Shown: positions 17,663-26,738, numbered from the stretch's first letter. The stretch is 64,000 bases of DNA from Streptomyces venezuelae (GCF_008642295.1 NZ_CP029190.1:7237501-7301500); one strand, 5' to 3'. A program made the numbers and translations. The notes: generated by a model from the sequence alone, not told the origin.

Positions 17663-20455
17663 TTGTCGGTGGACCAAGTGCGTCTTGCGCAACGCCAATG
17701 GGTGATTCCGGCCGTCATCGCAGGAGTCTCCGTCGCCAGCATGACGGGAGACCTCATCTTCGGGATTCTGCCCCGGCAATGGGCGCTGGTGGGATGGGTC
17801 GCGGCTGCCCTCCTCGTGGGCGCCGTCACCTACACCGTCCAGCGCGTCCTGTCCACGAGCACCGAGCCGGCGGCGGGGGGCGGCCGTCTGCTCATCGACC
17901 AGCTCAAGCCGGAACCCGTACTCATCGGCCGGGCCCACCTGGCCCGGGAACTGCTCCGCGCCGTGGAGGGCGGTGCCCCGGCGGCCGGGCCCGCCGACGG
18001 CAGCCCTCCCGCAGCACGGGGGCGGGCACACGTCGTGGTCGTCCACGGCCCCGCCGGCACCGGCAAGACGACACTGGCCATGTACGCCGCCCACCAGGTG
18101 CGCGACCGGTTCCCGGACGGGCTCCTCTACATCGACCTCCAGGGCGACGCGGACTCACCCGTCAGCAGCGCCTCCGCCCTCGAACACCTTCTCCGCAGCC
18201 TCGGCGTGGCCTCCTCGGAGATCCCGCGCACCACGGGCGACCGGGCCGCACTGTTCCGCCAGCTGGCCAGCCCGCTGCGCCTGCTGCTCCTCCTGGACAA
18301 CGCCTACTCGACCGAGCAGGTCGAGCCGCTGGTGCCCGCGGCGCCGGGCTGCACCGTACTGGTCACGAGCCGCCGTGCCCTCACGGTCGGCGACGTCTCC
18401 CGGCTGCGGTCGGTGCGGATGGTGCTCCCGGAGGAGGACGACGCCCTCGCTCTGCTGACCCACTGGTCGGGCAGGGCGCGGATCGACCAGGACCCCGCCA
18501 GCGCCCTGGAGATCGTACGGTTCTGCGGCCGGCTGCCGCTCGCCCTGAAGATCGTCGGGGCCCGGCTGAGTTCCCGTACGGACATGACGCTGGCCAGGAT
18601 GAGGGACCGGCTGGAGAACGAGAACTCCCGCTTGCAGGAGCTCGCCTTCGACTCGGTGAGCCTCCAGGCCTGCCTCATGCTCAGCTACCGGGACCTGCCG
18701 GAGCAGGCCCGGCTGCTCCTCGGGGCGCTGGCCCGGCTCCCGAAGGGGCACCTGACGGACTGGCACGCCGAGCTGGTCACCGCGGACCCGAGCGCCGTCG
18801 ACGAACTGACCGCCACCTGCCTGCTGGACACGGAGGGCGGGGCAGACTCCGGGGCGCCCGCCCAGTACCGGCTGCACGATCTCGTCCGGGTCTTCGCCGC
18901 GGACCGGTTCGCCGCCCTGACGCCGGAGCAGCGCGACGGGAGCGATGCCCGCCTCGTGGCCGGATACCGCGAGGCCGCAGCGGCGCTGGCGGCCCTGCGG
19001 GCGCCGGAACTTGCGGAGTACGCCTCGGCGCCTCCCGCAGCGGCGTGGAACGGCCTGTCGGCAGCCGACTGGTTCACCACCGAGGCGGACCGCCTCGTCT
19101 GGGTCCGGGAGCGGGCCGCCGCTCTCGGCCTGCCCGAGGCCGGCGCTCTCGTCGCCGAATGCGCGGCGTACTTCGCGGACGACCTCGCCGCCACCCCGGA
19201 GCGGGCGGCGCAGCTCTTCGCGGCCGACGGCGCGCAGAACGGCGCGCCCCCGGCCGCGGCGGGACCGGCTGCTGCGGGACCGGCCGCCGAGGGGCCGGCC
19301 GCTGCGGGACCGGCCGCCGCGCGGACGGCCGCGCGACGGCAAGAGGCCGCCCGGGCCCGGGCGCACGCCTACCTGTGTCTGGCCAAGCACGACTTCGCCG
19401 GAGCCCTCACGGCGCTCGGTACCGGGGACGTACCGCACGAGCCACAGGAACCGTACGCGGCGGCCCGGCACCTCGCCCTCCGGGCCCGGGTGGCACGGGA
19501 ACGCGGCGACTTCCCGACGGCGTTCGCGGACATGTCCGCGGCGGTGGAGGCCCTGCGCAGCCTCGGGGACTCCTGGCACCTGGGGATGGCGCTGGAGATG
19601 CTCGGGGAGATCCGCCGCATCCAGGCCTTCCCGTGGGAGGGGGAGTCCTTCCAGCGGGAATCCCTCCAGATCGCCGAGGAGTTCGGCGATCTGCGCGCCC
19701 GGGCACGGCTGCAGCGCACTCTGGGGGAGACGCTCACCTACCAGCGCAATTTCGCCGAAGCAGGGCAGCTGCTGGAGGCCGCCACGGCCGCCTTCCGCAG
19801 CCTCGGCGACCGGGTCTGGGAGGCCCGCTCGCTCGCCGCCGCCGGAAAGGTGCAGCGGATCACGGGGGACCGGGCGGCGGCTCTGCAGAGCCTCGAGCTG
19901 GCCCTGTCCGTATTCGAGCAGTTCGATCAGCCGTTCTGGGCGGGGCGGGTCCACCACTCGCTGATCCGCGTCTTCGGCCCCGCCGGGGAGATGCAGCGCG
20001 CCTACGAGGCCGCGCACCGGGCGCTCGAACTCTTCGAATCGACCGGACACACCCTCTGGCACTCGTACGTCATACGGGATCTCGGCTGGCTCCACCTGCG
20101 CTCGGGCAGGATCGCCGAGGCGTACGAACCGCTGGAGGTGGCGGCCGAGGAGTCCCGTGCGGCCGGGGACGTGTTCGCCGAGGCCATGGCCCGCAACGTG
20201 CTCGGCGTCGCCTACCGCGACGGCGGACGCCACGGCGACGCACGCCGGGAGCTCGAAACGGCCCTGGCGATCTACCGGCGCGCCGGGCACGGCTGGTACC
20301 AGGCGGTCTGCACCCGCGACCTGGTGACGGCCCTACGGGCGGCCGGCCGGCCGGCGGAGGCCGACCGGCTGGCGCGGGAGGCCACTGCGGCCAACCCGCT
20401 CTTCCCCGGCACGGCGGGACGCGACGGAGCCGTCGCCGTCCCGGACGAGGACTGA
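17663..20455 (+). CDS. Membrane-anchored NB-ARC STAND ATPase with C-terminal TPRs
   Basis: About 930 aa. Two hydrophobic helices at the N-terminus (residues about 13-35 and 40-58) suggest membrane anchoring. The NB-ARC domain has Walker A GPAGTGKTT at about residue 129 and Walker B LLLLLDNA. After a helical region comes a low-complexity Ala/Gly/Pro stretch (repeats of PAAAGPAAEG, near 530-555) and then several TPRs with the pattern of AfsR/SARP-type proteins, but no SARP DNA-binding domain. STAND proteins sense ligands and oligomerise. TTG 17663 has the best-spaced ribosome binding site (GGGGGG); GTG 17669 is an alternative. Confidence 0.85.
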   Translation: MSVDQVRLAQRQWVIPAVIAGVSVASMTGDLIFGILPRQWALVGWVAAALLVGAVTYTVQRVLSTSTEPAAGGGRLLIDQLKPEPVLIGRAHLARELLRAVEGGAPAAGPADGSPPAARGRAHVVVVHGPAGTGKTTLAMYAAHQVRDRFPDGLLYIDLQGDADSPVSSASALEHLLRSLGVASSEIPRTTGDRAALFRQLASPLRLLLLLDNAYSTEQVEPLVPAAPGCTVLVTSRRALTVGDVSRLRSVRMVLPEEDDALALLTHWSGRARIDQDPASALEIVRFCGRLPLALKIVGARLSSRTDMTLARMRDRLENENSRLQELAFDSVSLQACLMLSYRDLPEQARLLLGALARLPKGHLTDWHAELVTADPSAVDELTATCLLDTEGGADSGAPAQYRLHDLVRVFAADRFAALTPEQRDGSDARLVAGYREAAAALAALRAPELAEYASAPPAAAWNGLSAADWFTTEADRLVWVRERAAALGLPEAGALVAECAAYFADDLAATPERAAQLFAADGAQNGAPPAAAGPAAAGPAAEGPAAAGPAAARTAARRQEAARARAHAYLCLAKHDFAGALTALGTGDVPHEPQEPYAAARHLALRARVARERGDFPTAFADMSAAVEALRSLGDSWHLGMALEMLGEIRRIQAFPWEGESFQRESLQIAEEFGDLRARARLQRTLGETLTYQRNFAEAGQLLEAATAAFRSLGDRVWEARSLAAAGKVQRITGDRAAALQSLELALSVFEQFDQPFWAGRVHHSLIRVFGPAGEMQRAYEAAHRALELFESTGHTLWHSYVIRDLGWLHLRSGRIAEAYEPLEVAAEESRAAGDVFAEAMARNVLGVAYRDGGRHGDARRELETALAIYRRAGHGWYQAVCTRDLVTALRAAGRPAEADRLAREATAANPLFPGTAGRDGAVAVPDED

Positions 20456-20536
20456 GCGCGCACTCAACGCGCACACTGCCGCTCCCGCGATGCCGGCGCC
20501 CCGGGCGCCGGTCCGTCCACGGCCCAGGGCCCGGAG

Positions 20537-21202
20537 TCAGCGAGGCGGCGCGCCGAACGCGCCGGCGCGGGCCGCCGCGGCGGAGGCCGCGGCGGCCCGC
20601 CGCGGCAGCGTCGGGTCGGGGGCGGACCGGAGCAGCAGCAGTTCGTGGTAGAGCGGGGCGGTCGCGGCGACGAGCAGCGCCCGGCTGTCGGCCGGGCCGG
20701 GCAGCTCGCCCCGGTCGGCCGCGCGGGTGACGACCACCGCACACCGCGCGTAGCGGTGCTCCCAGAAGCGCGACAGTGCTTCCGCCGCCTCCGCCGACCG
20801 GAACCCGGCGGCGATCAGGGCCGTGGTCACATTCGGCCCGCGGCCCGCCAGCGCCTCGTACACCTCCTGGTTGAGGGCGGTCAGGTCGTCCTCCAGCGAC
20901 CCGGTGTCCGGTGGGCTCCAGGTGTCGTCGGACGCGGCGTCGAGTACGTCGGCCAGCAGCCGGCCGACGTCGCCCCAGCGCCGGTAGACGGTCGTGCGGT
21001 GGACGCCGGCGCGTTCCGCGACCGCGTCGACCGTCAGCCCGTCGTACCCGGCCTCCAGGAGCAGCACGCCCACCGCCTCCAGCACCTGGGCGCGGACGCG
21101 GGCGCTCCGGCCGCCCGTCCGGCGCCGAGTCGTGGCCGTCGTGGCCGGCTTGGCCGGTTCCTGTCGGCCGGAATCATCGCTTGCCTGTGCAGGAGAATCC
21201 AT
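20537..21202 (-). CDS. TetR family transcriptional regulator, divergent from the ABC-F resistance gene
   Basis: This 221-aa protein has a helix-turn-helix near residues 35-80 (VAERAGVHRTTVYRRWGDVG), a Ser/Thr/Arg-rich N-terminal extension and an Ala-rich end. It faces the leader peptide and ABC-F genes across 45 bp, so it very likely represses them and itself and responds to the cognate drug. The shared gap 21203-21247 has AT-rich patches (TTAACG, CTTAAAGG) but no strong palindrome. Confidence 0.9.
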   Translation of the reverse strand: MDSPAQASDDSGRQEPAKPATTATTRRRTGGRSARVRAQVLEAVGVLLLEAGYDGLTVDAVAERAGVHRTTVYRRWGDVGRLLADVLDAASDDTWSPPDTGSLEDDLTALNQEVYEALAGRGPNVTTALIAAGFRSAEAAEALSRFWEHRYARCAVVVTRAADRGELPGPADSRALLVAATAPLYHELLLLRSAPDPTLPRRAAAASAAAARAGAFGAPPR

Positions 21203-21247
21203 GTCAGCATCTTAACGCAACATCCGTCGCCTTAAAGGAGAACTCCG

Positions 21248-21358
21248 GTGCTCATCCACGACATCACCACTCACCGCACCGCCACCACCATCACCGCTGC
21301 CGCGAAGACCGCCGAACCCCTGGAGCCGCCCCATGACCGCACAGCTCACCGCAACTGA
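21248..21358 (+). CDS. Leader peptide overlapping the ABC-F start
   Basis: A 36-codon ORF begins at GTG 21248 after a perfect AAAGGAG box (7-nt spacer). It encodes MLIHDITTHRTATTI, an Ala/Thr-rich middle, then PLEPPHDRTAHRN. Its stop (TGA 21356-21358) lies 26 bp inside the ABC-F gene, in another frame. ABC-F and other ribosome-targeting-drug resistance genes are often controlled by ribosome stalling or coupling at such leaders. I infer translational coupling or attenuation. Confidence 0.6.
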   Translation: MLIHDITTHRTATTITAAAKTAEPLEPPHDRTAHRN

Positions 21359-23030
21359 CCTCACCAAGTCCTACAACGGCCGCCTGGTCCTCGACTCCGT
21401 CGACTGCTCCGTCCCCGTGGGCGAACGCCTCGGCATCGTCGGCGAGAACGGCTCCGGCAAGTCCACCCTGCTCCGGCTGCTGGCCGGGGCCGAGCGCCCC
21501 GACCGCGGCGAGGTCGTCCTGCACGCCGATGGCGGCGTCGGCTACCTCGCACAAGAGGAGCACCTCGCACCGCACCTGACCGTCCAGCAGGTGGTCGACC
21601 GCGCCCTCGCCGAGCTGCGTGACCTGGAGCAGCGCCTGCGCCGCCTGGAGGGCCGGATGGCGGACGGCGACGCCACCGCCGAGACCCTCACCGCGTACGC
21701 CGACACCCTCACCGCCTTCGAACTGCGCGGCGGGTACGACGCGGACGCCCGCGTGGAGCGCTCCCTGCACGGCCTCGGCCTGCCCGCCCTGCCCCGCGAG
21801 TCCGCCGTCGGCAGCCTGTCCGGCGGCGAGACTGTCCGACTGCGCCTGGCCGTACTGCTCGCCGCCGCCCCCGAGGTGCTGCTCCTCGACGAGCCCACCA
21901 ACCACCTCGACGGCGCCGCCCTGACCTGGCTGGAGGACCACCTGTGCGCCCGGCGCGGCATCACGGTGGCCGTCTCCCACGACCGGGCCTTCCTGGAACG
22001 CGTCGCCACCTCCCTCCTGGAGGTCGACGGCGACCTGCACCGGACCGTGCGGTACGGCAACGGTTACGCCGGCTACCTCGCCGAGCGCGCCGCCGACCGG
22101 CGCCGCCGCGCCGAGGCCCACACCGCCTGGCGGGCCGAGGCGGCCCGGCTGCGCGAGGCCGCCACCGTCACCGCCCGCCGGGTGGCGCCGGGCCGGGCCA
22201 TGAAGGACGGCAACAAGATGGCGTACGACCGCGCCGCCGGCCGCGTCCAGCAGTCGCTCGCGAGCCGGGTCCGCAACGCCGAGGAACGGCTCGCCCGGCT
22301 GCTGGCCCGGCCGGTGCAGGCCCCCGCGGACCCGCTGCGGTTCACCGCGGTACCGCGCACCGCCGCCGGACCCGGAACGCCCGCCGGTTCCGGCGGCACG
22401 GGACGGGTGTTGCTGGCCGCGGCGGGCGTCGCGGTGGAGGGCCGGCTCGCTCCGGTGGACGTGACCCTGCCGGCCGGCGGCAGACTGCTGGTCACGGGCC
22501 CGAACGGGGCGGGCAAGAGCACCCTGCTGCACGTACTCGCCGACACCCTGGCCCCCGACCGCGGGCAGGTCGTACGGCACGGCCGGATCGGACTGCTGGC
22601 CCAGCACACGGACGCCGGTGCCGGCGCGGGCGGCGGCGCGGGCGGCGGCGCGCAAGGCGCCGCGGGTGGCGGAACACTGCTCGCGGCCTACGCCGCAGGC
22701 CGCCCCGGGACGCCCGAGGAGCACGCCGGGCAACTGCTCTCACTGGGCCTGTTCGCCCCCGACCGGCTGTCCGCTCCCGTCGGCTCCCTGTCCGTCGGAC
22801 AGCGGCAGCGGCTGGCCCTGGCCCGTCTGGTCACCGAACCGGCGGACGTCCTGCTGCTGGACGAGCCCACGAACCACCTTTCCCCCGCGCTGGCGGAGGA
22901 ACTGGAGGAGGCCTTGGCCCGGTTCGCCGGCGCGGTGGTCGTCGTCAGCCACGACCGGCGGCTGTGCGCCCGCTGGCCGGGCGACCGGCTCGCCCTGCAC
23001 GCCCCGGCGCCGGCCGCAGCCCGCCGCTGA
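21333..23030 (+). CDS. ABC-F family ATPase, probable ribosomal-protection resistance protein
   Basis: This 565-aa protein has two ATPase domains and no membrane domain: Walker A GENGSGKST (about residues 37-45) and GPNGAGKST, ABC signatures SLSGGETVRL and SLSVGQRQRL, and Walker B with LLLDEPTNHL in both halves. A long charged interdomain linker (residues about 240-330, with KDGNKMAYDRAAGRVQQSLA) corresponds to the antibiotic-resistance domain that reaches into the ribosome. A Gly/Ala-rich loop lies at about 430-450. The pairing with a streptogramin B lyase suggests protection against streptogramin A, lincosamide or pleuromutilin drugs. ATG 21333 follows GGAG. Confidence 0.9.
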   Translation: MTAQLTATDLTKSYNGRLVLDSVDCSVPVGERLGIVGENGSGKSTLLRLLAGAERPDRGEVVLHADGGVGYLAQEEHLAPHLTVQQVVDRALAELRDLEQRLRRLEGRMADGDATAETLTAYADTLTAFELRGGYDADARVERSLHGLGLPALPRESAVGSLSGGETVRLRLAVLLAAAPEVLLLDEPTNHLDGAALTWLEDHLCARRGITVAVSHDRAFLERVATSLLEVDGDLHRTVRYGNGYAGYLAERAADRRRRAEAHTAWRAEAARLREAATVTARRVAPGRAMKDGNKMAYDRAAGRVQQSLASRVRNAEERLARLLARPVQAPADPLRFTAVPRTAAGPGTPAGSGGTGRVLLAAAGVAVEGRLAPVDVTLPAGGRLLVTGPNGAGKSTLLHVLADTLAPDRGQVVRHGRIGLLAQHTDAGAGAGGGAGGGAQGAAGGGTLLAAYAAGRPGTPEEHAGQLLSLGLFAPDRLSAPVGSLSVGQRQRLALARLVTEPADVLLLDEPTNHLSPALAEELEEALARFAGAVVVVSHDRRLCARWPGDRLALHAPAPAAARR

Positions 23031-23078
23031 CACCGGACCGGCCGTACCACCCCCCTCTTCGCTGACAGGACGCCCCAC

Positions 23079-24029
23079 TTGACCACCTCCGTAAGCCCGC
23101 TGGGCACCCTCACCCTCCCCACCCCGGACTCCGGCCCGTACGCGCTCACCGTCGGACCGGACGGCCGGCTGTGGTGCACCCTCGTCCGCACCGGGCGCAT
23201 CGCCCGTCTCACTCCCTCGACCGGCCACGTGGAGGAGTTTGCGCTTGACTCCGCCGACTGCGGCCCCACCCTGATCACCGCCGGACCGGACGGCGCGCTG
23301 TGGTTCACCCGGTACCGCGACCACCGGATCGGCCGGATCACGGTGGACGGCGAGAGCCGCTCGTACGATCTGCCCGGCGGCGCGGGCGGCCCGTACGGGA
23401 TCGCGGCCGGCCCCGACGGCGGCCTGTGGTTCACCTGCACGAACTCCGACCGCATCGGCCGGATCGGCACGGACGGCCGGATCGTCGAGTTCCCGCTGCC
23501 GTGCGAGGGGGGATTCCCGTCCTTCCTCACGGCGGGACCCGACGGGGCCCTCTGGTTCACCCTCAACCAGGCGAACGCCATCGGCCGGATCACCGTCTCC
23601 GGCGAGGTCCGGCTCCACCCCCTGCCCACGCCCGGCGCCGCCCCGGTCGGGCTCGCGGCCGGCCCGGACGGGAGCCTGTGGTTCGCCGAGATCGGCGCCG
23701 GCCGGATCGGGCGGCTCACGACCGGCGGAGCAGCAGGCATGGAAAGCACCGAGTTCGCCGAGTTCGCGCTGCCGGAGGCGGACTGCCGCCCCCACGCCGT
23801 CGCGGTCGCCCCGGACGGCACCTGCTGGTTCACCGAGTGGGGCACCGGCCGGATCGGCTCCGTCACCCGGGACGGCCAGATCACCGAACACCCGCTGGCG
23901 TCCCCCGACCGCGAACCCCACGGTCTGGCCTTCGCCCCGGACGGCACGCTGTACGTCGCAGAGGAACACGGCGGCATCTCCCGCTGGGAGGTGCACAGCC
24001 CCGGAAACCTGTCGGCAGACCCCAGTTGA
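23079..24029 (+). CDS. vgb: Virginiamycin B lyase (streptogramin B lyase)
   Basis: This 316-aa protein forms a seven-bladed propeller with regular GPDGxLWF repeats about every 42 residues. Vgb linearises type B streptogramins by elimination at the ester bond, without hydrolysis. The catalytic and metal residues I recall for staphylococcal Vgb (Tyr18, His228, Glu268, His270, Glu284) align by spacing with Tyr21, His239, Glu279, His281 and Glu295 here. A TTG start lies 48 bp after the ABC-F stop, probably the same transcript. No signal peptide; cytoplasmic. Confidence 0.9.
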   Translation: MTTSVSPLGTLTLPTPDSGPYALTVGPDGRLWCTLVRTGRIARLTPSTGHVEEFALDSADCGPTLITAGPDGALWFTRYRDHRIGRITVDGESRSYDLPGGAGGPYGIAAGPDGGLWFTCTNSDRIGRIGTDGRIVEFPLPCEGGFPSFLTAGPDGALWFTLNQANAIGRITVSGEVRLHPLPTPGAAPVGLAAGPDGSLWFAEIGAGRIGRLTTGGAAGMESTEFAEFALPEADCRPHAVAVAPDGTCWFTEWGTGRIGSVTRDGQITEHPLASPDREPHGLAFAPDGTLYVAEEHGGISRWEVHSPGNLSADPS

Positions 24030-24275
24030 GCCGAACACCGTCGGGGTTGAAAACCGCTGGTCAGATAGGGTGACGGGATGACCGAGGCTTGCCTGCCGAC
24101 GACGTAGCGCCCGCACCCACCGGCCCCGGCACCGTCGTGGGGACGGCTACCTGTCGTGGCTGGAAGTCTGTTCATGGAGCGACGACACCGAGGTGACACT
24201 CGCCGCAGCGTGTCACTGGCTGCTGCAGGTGCAGACAGGCCCTTGATCCCGATCCACGACCACCAGGGGGAAGCA

Positions 24276-25496
24276 GTGCCCGTAACGGTTGCGCACGCAC
24301 GAGGAGACAGGCCGGACCGGCCGCCGCGAATACCGGAGGTCGACGCCCTGCGTGGCTTCGCCCTCCTGGGCATCCTGCTGGTCAACGCGCTGATGATGGC
24401 GAGCCCGTACGCCCTCGGAGTCGCCGACGACCCGGGCGCCACCACCCTCGACCGGACCGTCGAGGGCATCGTCCAGACCTTCGTGGTCGGCAAGTTCTAC
24501 CTGATGTTCTCGTTCCTCTTCGGCTACAGCTTCACCCTCCAGCTGGCCTCCGCCGAACGCGACGGCGCGAGCGCCGTCCCCCGGCTGCTGCGCCGCTCGC
24601 TGGGCCTGCTCCTTCTGGGCGTCCTGCACGCCGTACTGCTGTACATCGGCGACATCCTCATGACCTACGCGGTACTCGGCCTGATCCTGATCGCCGCACG
24701 CAACTGCTCGCCACAGACGGCCCTGCGTGCAGCCAGAATCGTGTACGGCTGCGTGAGCGGCCTCCTGCTTCTCGCCGGGCTGGCGTCCCTGCTCATGTCG
24801 GACGCCGAAGCGGCCGAACTGGACGCCGAACTCGCAGCGGGCTTCGCCGGACTGGTCGACGACTACCGCGGCGACGCCGCATCCGTCGTACAGGCCAACA
24901 TCGGCCAGCTGCCCGACGCGCTCCTCGCCGCGCTGGTGATGGGCGGCTTCGTCGTGGCGGCCTTCCTGACCGGCCTGCACTGCGGCAAGCGGCGCCTGCT
25001 CACCGACACCGGAATGGGGATGCGCCGCATCTTCGTGCTCGGTGCCACCGTCGGTCTGCCCGGCAGCCTCTTCATGGCTCTGGCCATCAGCGGCCCGCTC
25101 GGTCCCCGCTGGGCAGTCCTCGGCCAGATGGTGGGAACGGTCACGGCCCCAGCCCTCACCGCCGCCTACGTCTGCGGAATGCTCCGCCTCATGCAGACCG
25201 CCCGCGGTGCGCGCATCGCAGCGCTCTTCGCCCCCGCCGGCCGCATGGCCCTGACGAACTACCTGAGCCAGTCCCTGGTGATGGCGCTGGTCTTCACCGC
25301 CTACGGCTTCGCCCTGTACGACCGCCTCAGCCCGGCCATCGTCGTGCTCGGCTCACTCGCGCTGTACGCCACCCAACTCGCCCTCAGCACCCGACTGATG
25401 GCCCGATACCGGTACGGCCCGGTGGAATGGCTGCTCCGGACGGTCACCCTCGCCCGGCTCCCGCACGCCCGCGACAGGTCGCCGGCGACACCCTGA
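24276..25496 (+). CDS. DUF418 family integral membrane protein
   Basis: About 406 aa. It begins with a basic leader followed by PEVDALRGFALLGILLVNAL, the diagnostic start of DUF418/acyltransferase-3-like membrane proteins, and ends with the family signature APAGRMALTNYLSQSLVMAL. About eight to ten hydrophobic segments are visible. Function unknown. GTG 24276 follows CAGGGGGA. In-frame sequence back to 24156 is unlikely to be translated. It lies 246 bp downstream of vgb, probably in its own unit. Confidence 0.88.
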   Translation: MPVTVAHARGDRPDRPPRIPEVDALRGFALLGILLVNALMMASPYALGVADDPGATTLDRTVEGIVQTFVVGKFYLMFSFLFGYSFTLQLASAERDGASAVPRLLRRSLGLLLLGVLHAVLLYIGDILMTYAVLGLILIAARNCSPQTALRAARIVYGCVSGLLLLAGLASLLMSDAEAAELDAELAAGFAGLVDDYRGDAASVVQANIGQLPDALLAALVMGGFVVAAFLTGLHCGKRRLLTDTGMGMRRIFVLGATVGLPGSLFMALAISGPLGPRWAVLGQMVGTVTAPALTAAYVCGMLRLMQTARGARIAALFAPAGRMALTNYLSQSLVMALVFTAYGFALYDRLSPAIVVLGSLALYATQLALSTRLMARYRYGPVEWLLRTVTLARLPHARDRSPATP

Positions 25497-25516
25497 CCGG
25501 CCGGCCGGCGCAAGGG

Positions 25517-25570
25517 CCTGTTCAAGAGGCAAGAGGCAAGAGGCAAGAGGCAAGAGGCCACTTGAACAGG
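25517..25570 (+). repeat. Five AAGAGGC heptamers enclosed by a 10-bp inverted repeat
   Basis: CCTGTTCAAG (25517-25526) and CTTGAACAGG (25561-25570) are perfect inverted repeats. The stretch 25524-25558 consists of five exact tandem AAGAGGC units. AAAAA follows the right arm. It lies between the DUF418 gene and the gene at 25650. It could act as an mRNA hairpin with a slippage-prone loop. Confidence 0.85.
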
Positions 25571-25649
25571 AAAAACGCAACTTCGACATGGCCCGCAGAG
25601 GCAGCTACCTTCACCTGGTCTTCGGCGCTCGCCAACCAGGGAGAGACGC

Positions 25650-26186
25650 ATGTCCCATCTTGCTCTGTACACATTCGGCGTCCTGAAATCACCTCTCACC
25701 GATCCCGCACCCCTCACGCGCGAGTTCTACGAGACGGGTGAGGCCGTCTACCAGAAGATCAGTCAGCACCCCGGGTACCTCGCTCGTGCCGAACCGGCAG
25801 ACGGTGACCGGGGCATGCTCTTCGAGGCGGACTGGGGTGCATGGGGAGAGTTCGCCGTACCGACCTGGTACGGCAAGGGCCGTACCGTGGAAACCACCGC
25901 CCTGGCCACGACCCTCTCACTCTGGACCGGCCCGCGCCCCGCCTTCGACGCCGTCTACACCGGTCTGCACCGTGCGGCGCTGAACAGGCGCTACGAATGG
26001 TTCGAGAGGACAGGGAACCACCCGAACTACGTGTGCTGGTGGGTCTCCGACGGAGAGATACCCACCTGGCAGGACGGGGTTTCCCGGCTGGAACACCTCC
26101 ACGACCACGGCACGGCGCCGCACGCCTTCACCTTCCACCACCCCTTCACCCCGGACGGAACTCCTGCGGCCGGTCTCACCCCGTGA
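25650..26186 (+). CDS. DUF3291 family protein
   Basis: This 178-aa protein starts MSHLALYTFGVLKSPLTD, with a central YEWFERTGNHPNYVCWWV and a His-rich tail (FTFHHPF). The dimeric ferredoxin-like arrangement and the conserved W/H residues match DUF3291, which resembles ABM/monooxygenase-like barrels. Function unknown. The ATG follows GGGAGAG. Confidence 0.8.
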   Translation: MSHLALYTFGVLKSPLTDPAPLTREFYETGEAVYQKISQHPGYLARAEPADGDRGMLFEADWGAWGEFAVPTWYGKGRTVETTALATTLSLWTGPRPAFDAVYTGLHRAALNRRYEWFERTGNHPNYVCWWVSDGEIPTWQDGVSRLEHLHDHGTAPHAFTFHHPFTPDGTPAAGLTP

Positions 26187-26321
26187 ACGCCGACCCGCAG
26201 TACCCACTTTTTTGTGGGTACTTGGCGGAGTCCGACGGCAGGGAGATCCTGATCAAGGGCGGCCGGATGACCGCCACCTGATCGATCCGGGGGAGAAGCG
26301 GGGTGACCGTGCGATGCGACG

Positions 26322-26672
26322 TCAGGAGGCCGACTGGGCGTCCGTGAGCCGCTGCAGGCGGCGGTGGCCCCAGTCGGAGACGGGAGCCAAGACCTCCGAG
26401 AGTTCCCGCCCGACCGCGGTCAGGGAGTAGAAGGTCTTCAGCGGGAAGGTGTCGTGCACCTCCCGGTGGACCAGTCCATCGGATTCCATCTCGCGCAGCG
26501 CCTGGGTCAGCACCTTCTCGCTGAGCCCCGGCACCATCCGGCGTAATTCGCCGGGGCGGTGCGGACCGGATTCCAGCAGCCAGAGCAGCGTGGTCTTCCA
26601 CTTCCCGTCGATCACGGCGATCGCGGCGGTCACTCCGCACACATCCGGGTCCTGAGCACGACTGCGCGTCAT
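26322..26672 (-). CDS. HxlR family transcriptional regulator
   Basis: This 116-aa protein (start MTRSRAQDPD) is a winged-helix HxlR protein: AVIDGKWKTTLLWLLESGP, then LRRMVPGLSEKVLTQALREM and the wing VHDTFPLKTFYSLT. It has a single Cys in VCGVTA; HxlR proteins often sense aldehydes, quinones or thiol stress through Cys. It is divergent from the imine-reductase-like gene across 66 bp and is probably its regulator. The chosen ATG follows GGGGGCGAAG. Confidence 0.9.
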   Translation of the reverse strand: MTRSRAQDPDVCGVTAAIAVIDGKWKTTLLWLLESGPHRPGELRRMVPGLSEKVLTQALREMESDGLVHREVHDTFPLKTFYSLTAVGRELSEVLAPVSDWGHRRLQRLTDAQSAS

Positions 26673-26738
26673 CTTCGCCCCCATATCACTACACACTGTC
26701 GATTTATCGATTTATCTACACATCTACGGAGTTGGGCC
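26673..26738. promoter_or_regulatory. Divergent HxlR/imine-reductase control region
   Basis: This 66-bp gap is unusually AT-rich for the window. It contains the direct repeat TCGATTTATCGATTTATC (26699-26716) flanked by TACACA and CTACACAT motifs, which form an imperfect dyad. HxlR dimers bind such short dyads between divergent genes. Both promoters must lie here. Confidence 0.5.

Noticed and set aside
17452..20730. Plus-strand open frame of about 1,090 codons overlapping the NB-ARC gene
   Set aside because: It is an Arg/Gly/Pro-rich shadow in a different frame. The NB-ARC frame has Walker motifs and TPRs.
24078..24107. Tiny plus-strand ORF MTEACLPTT before the DUF418 gene
   Set aside because: Nine codons, no clear ribosome binding site and 168 bp from the next start. 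Not enough to call a leader.
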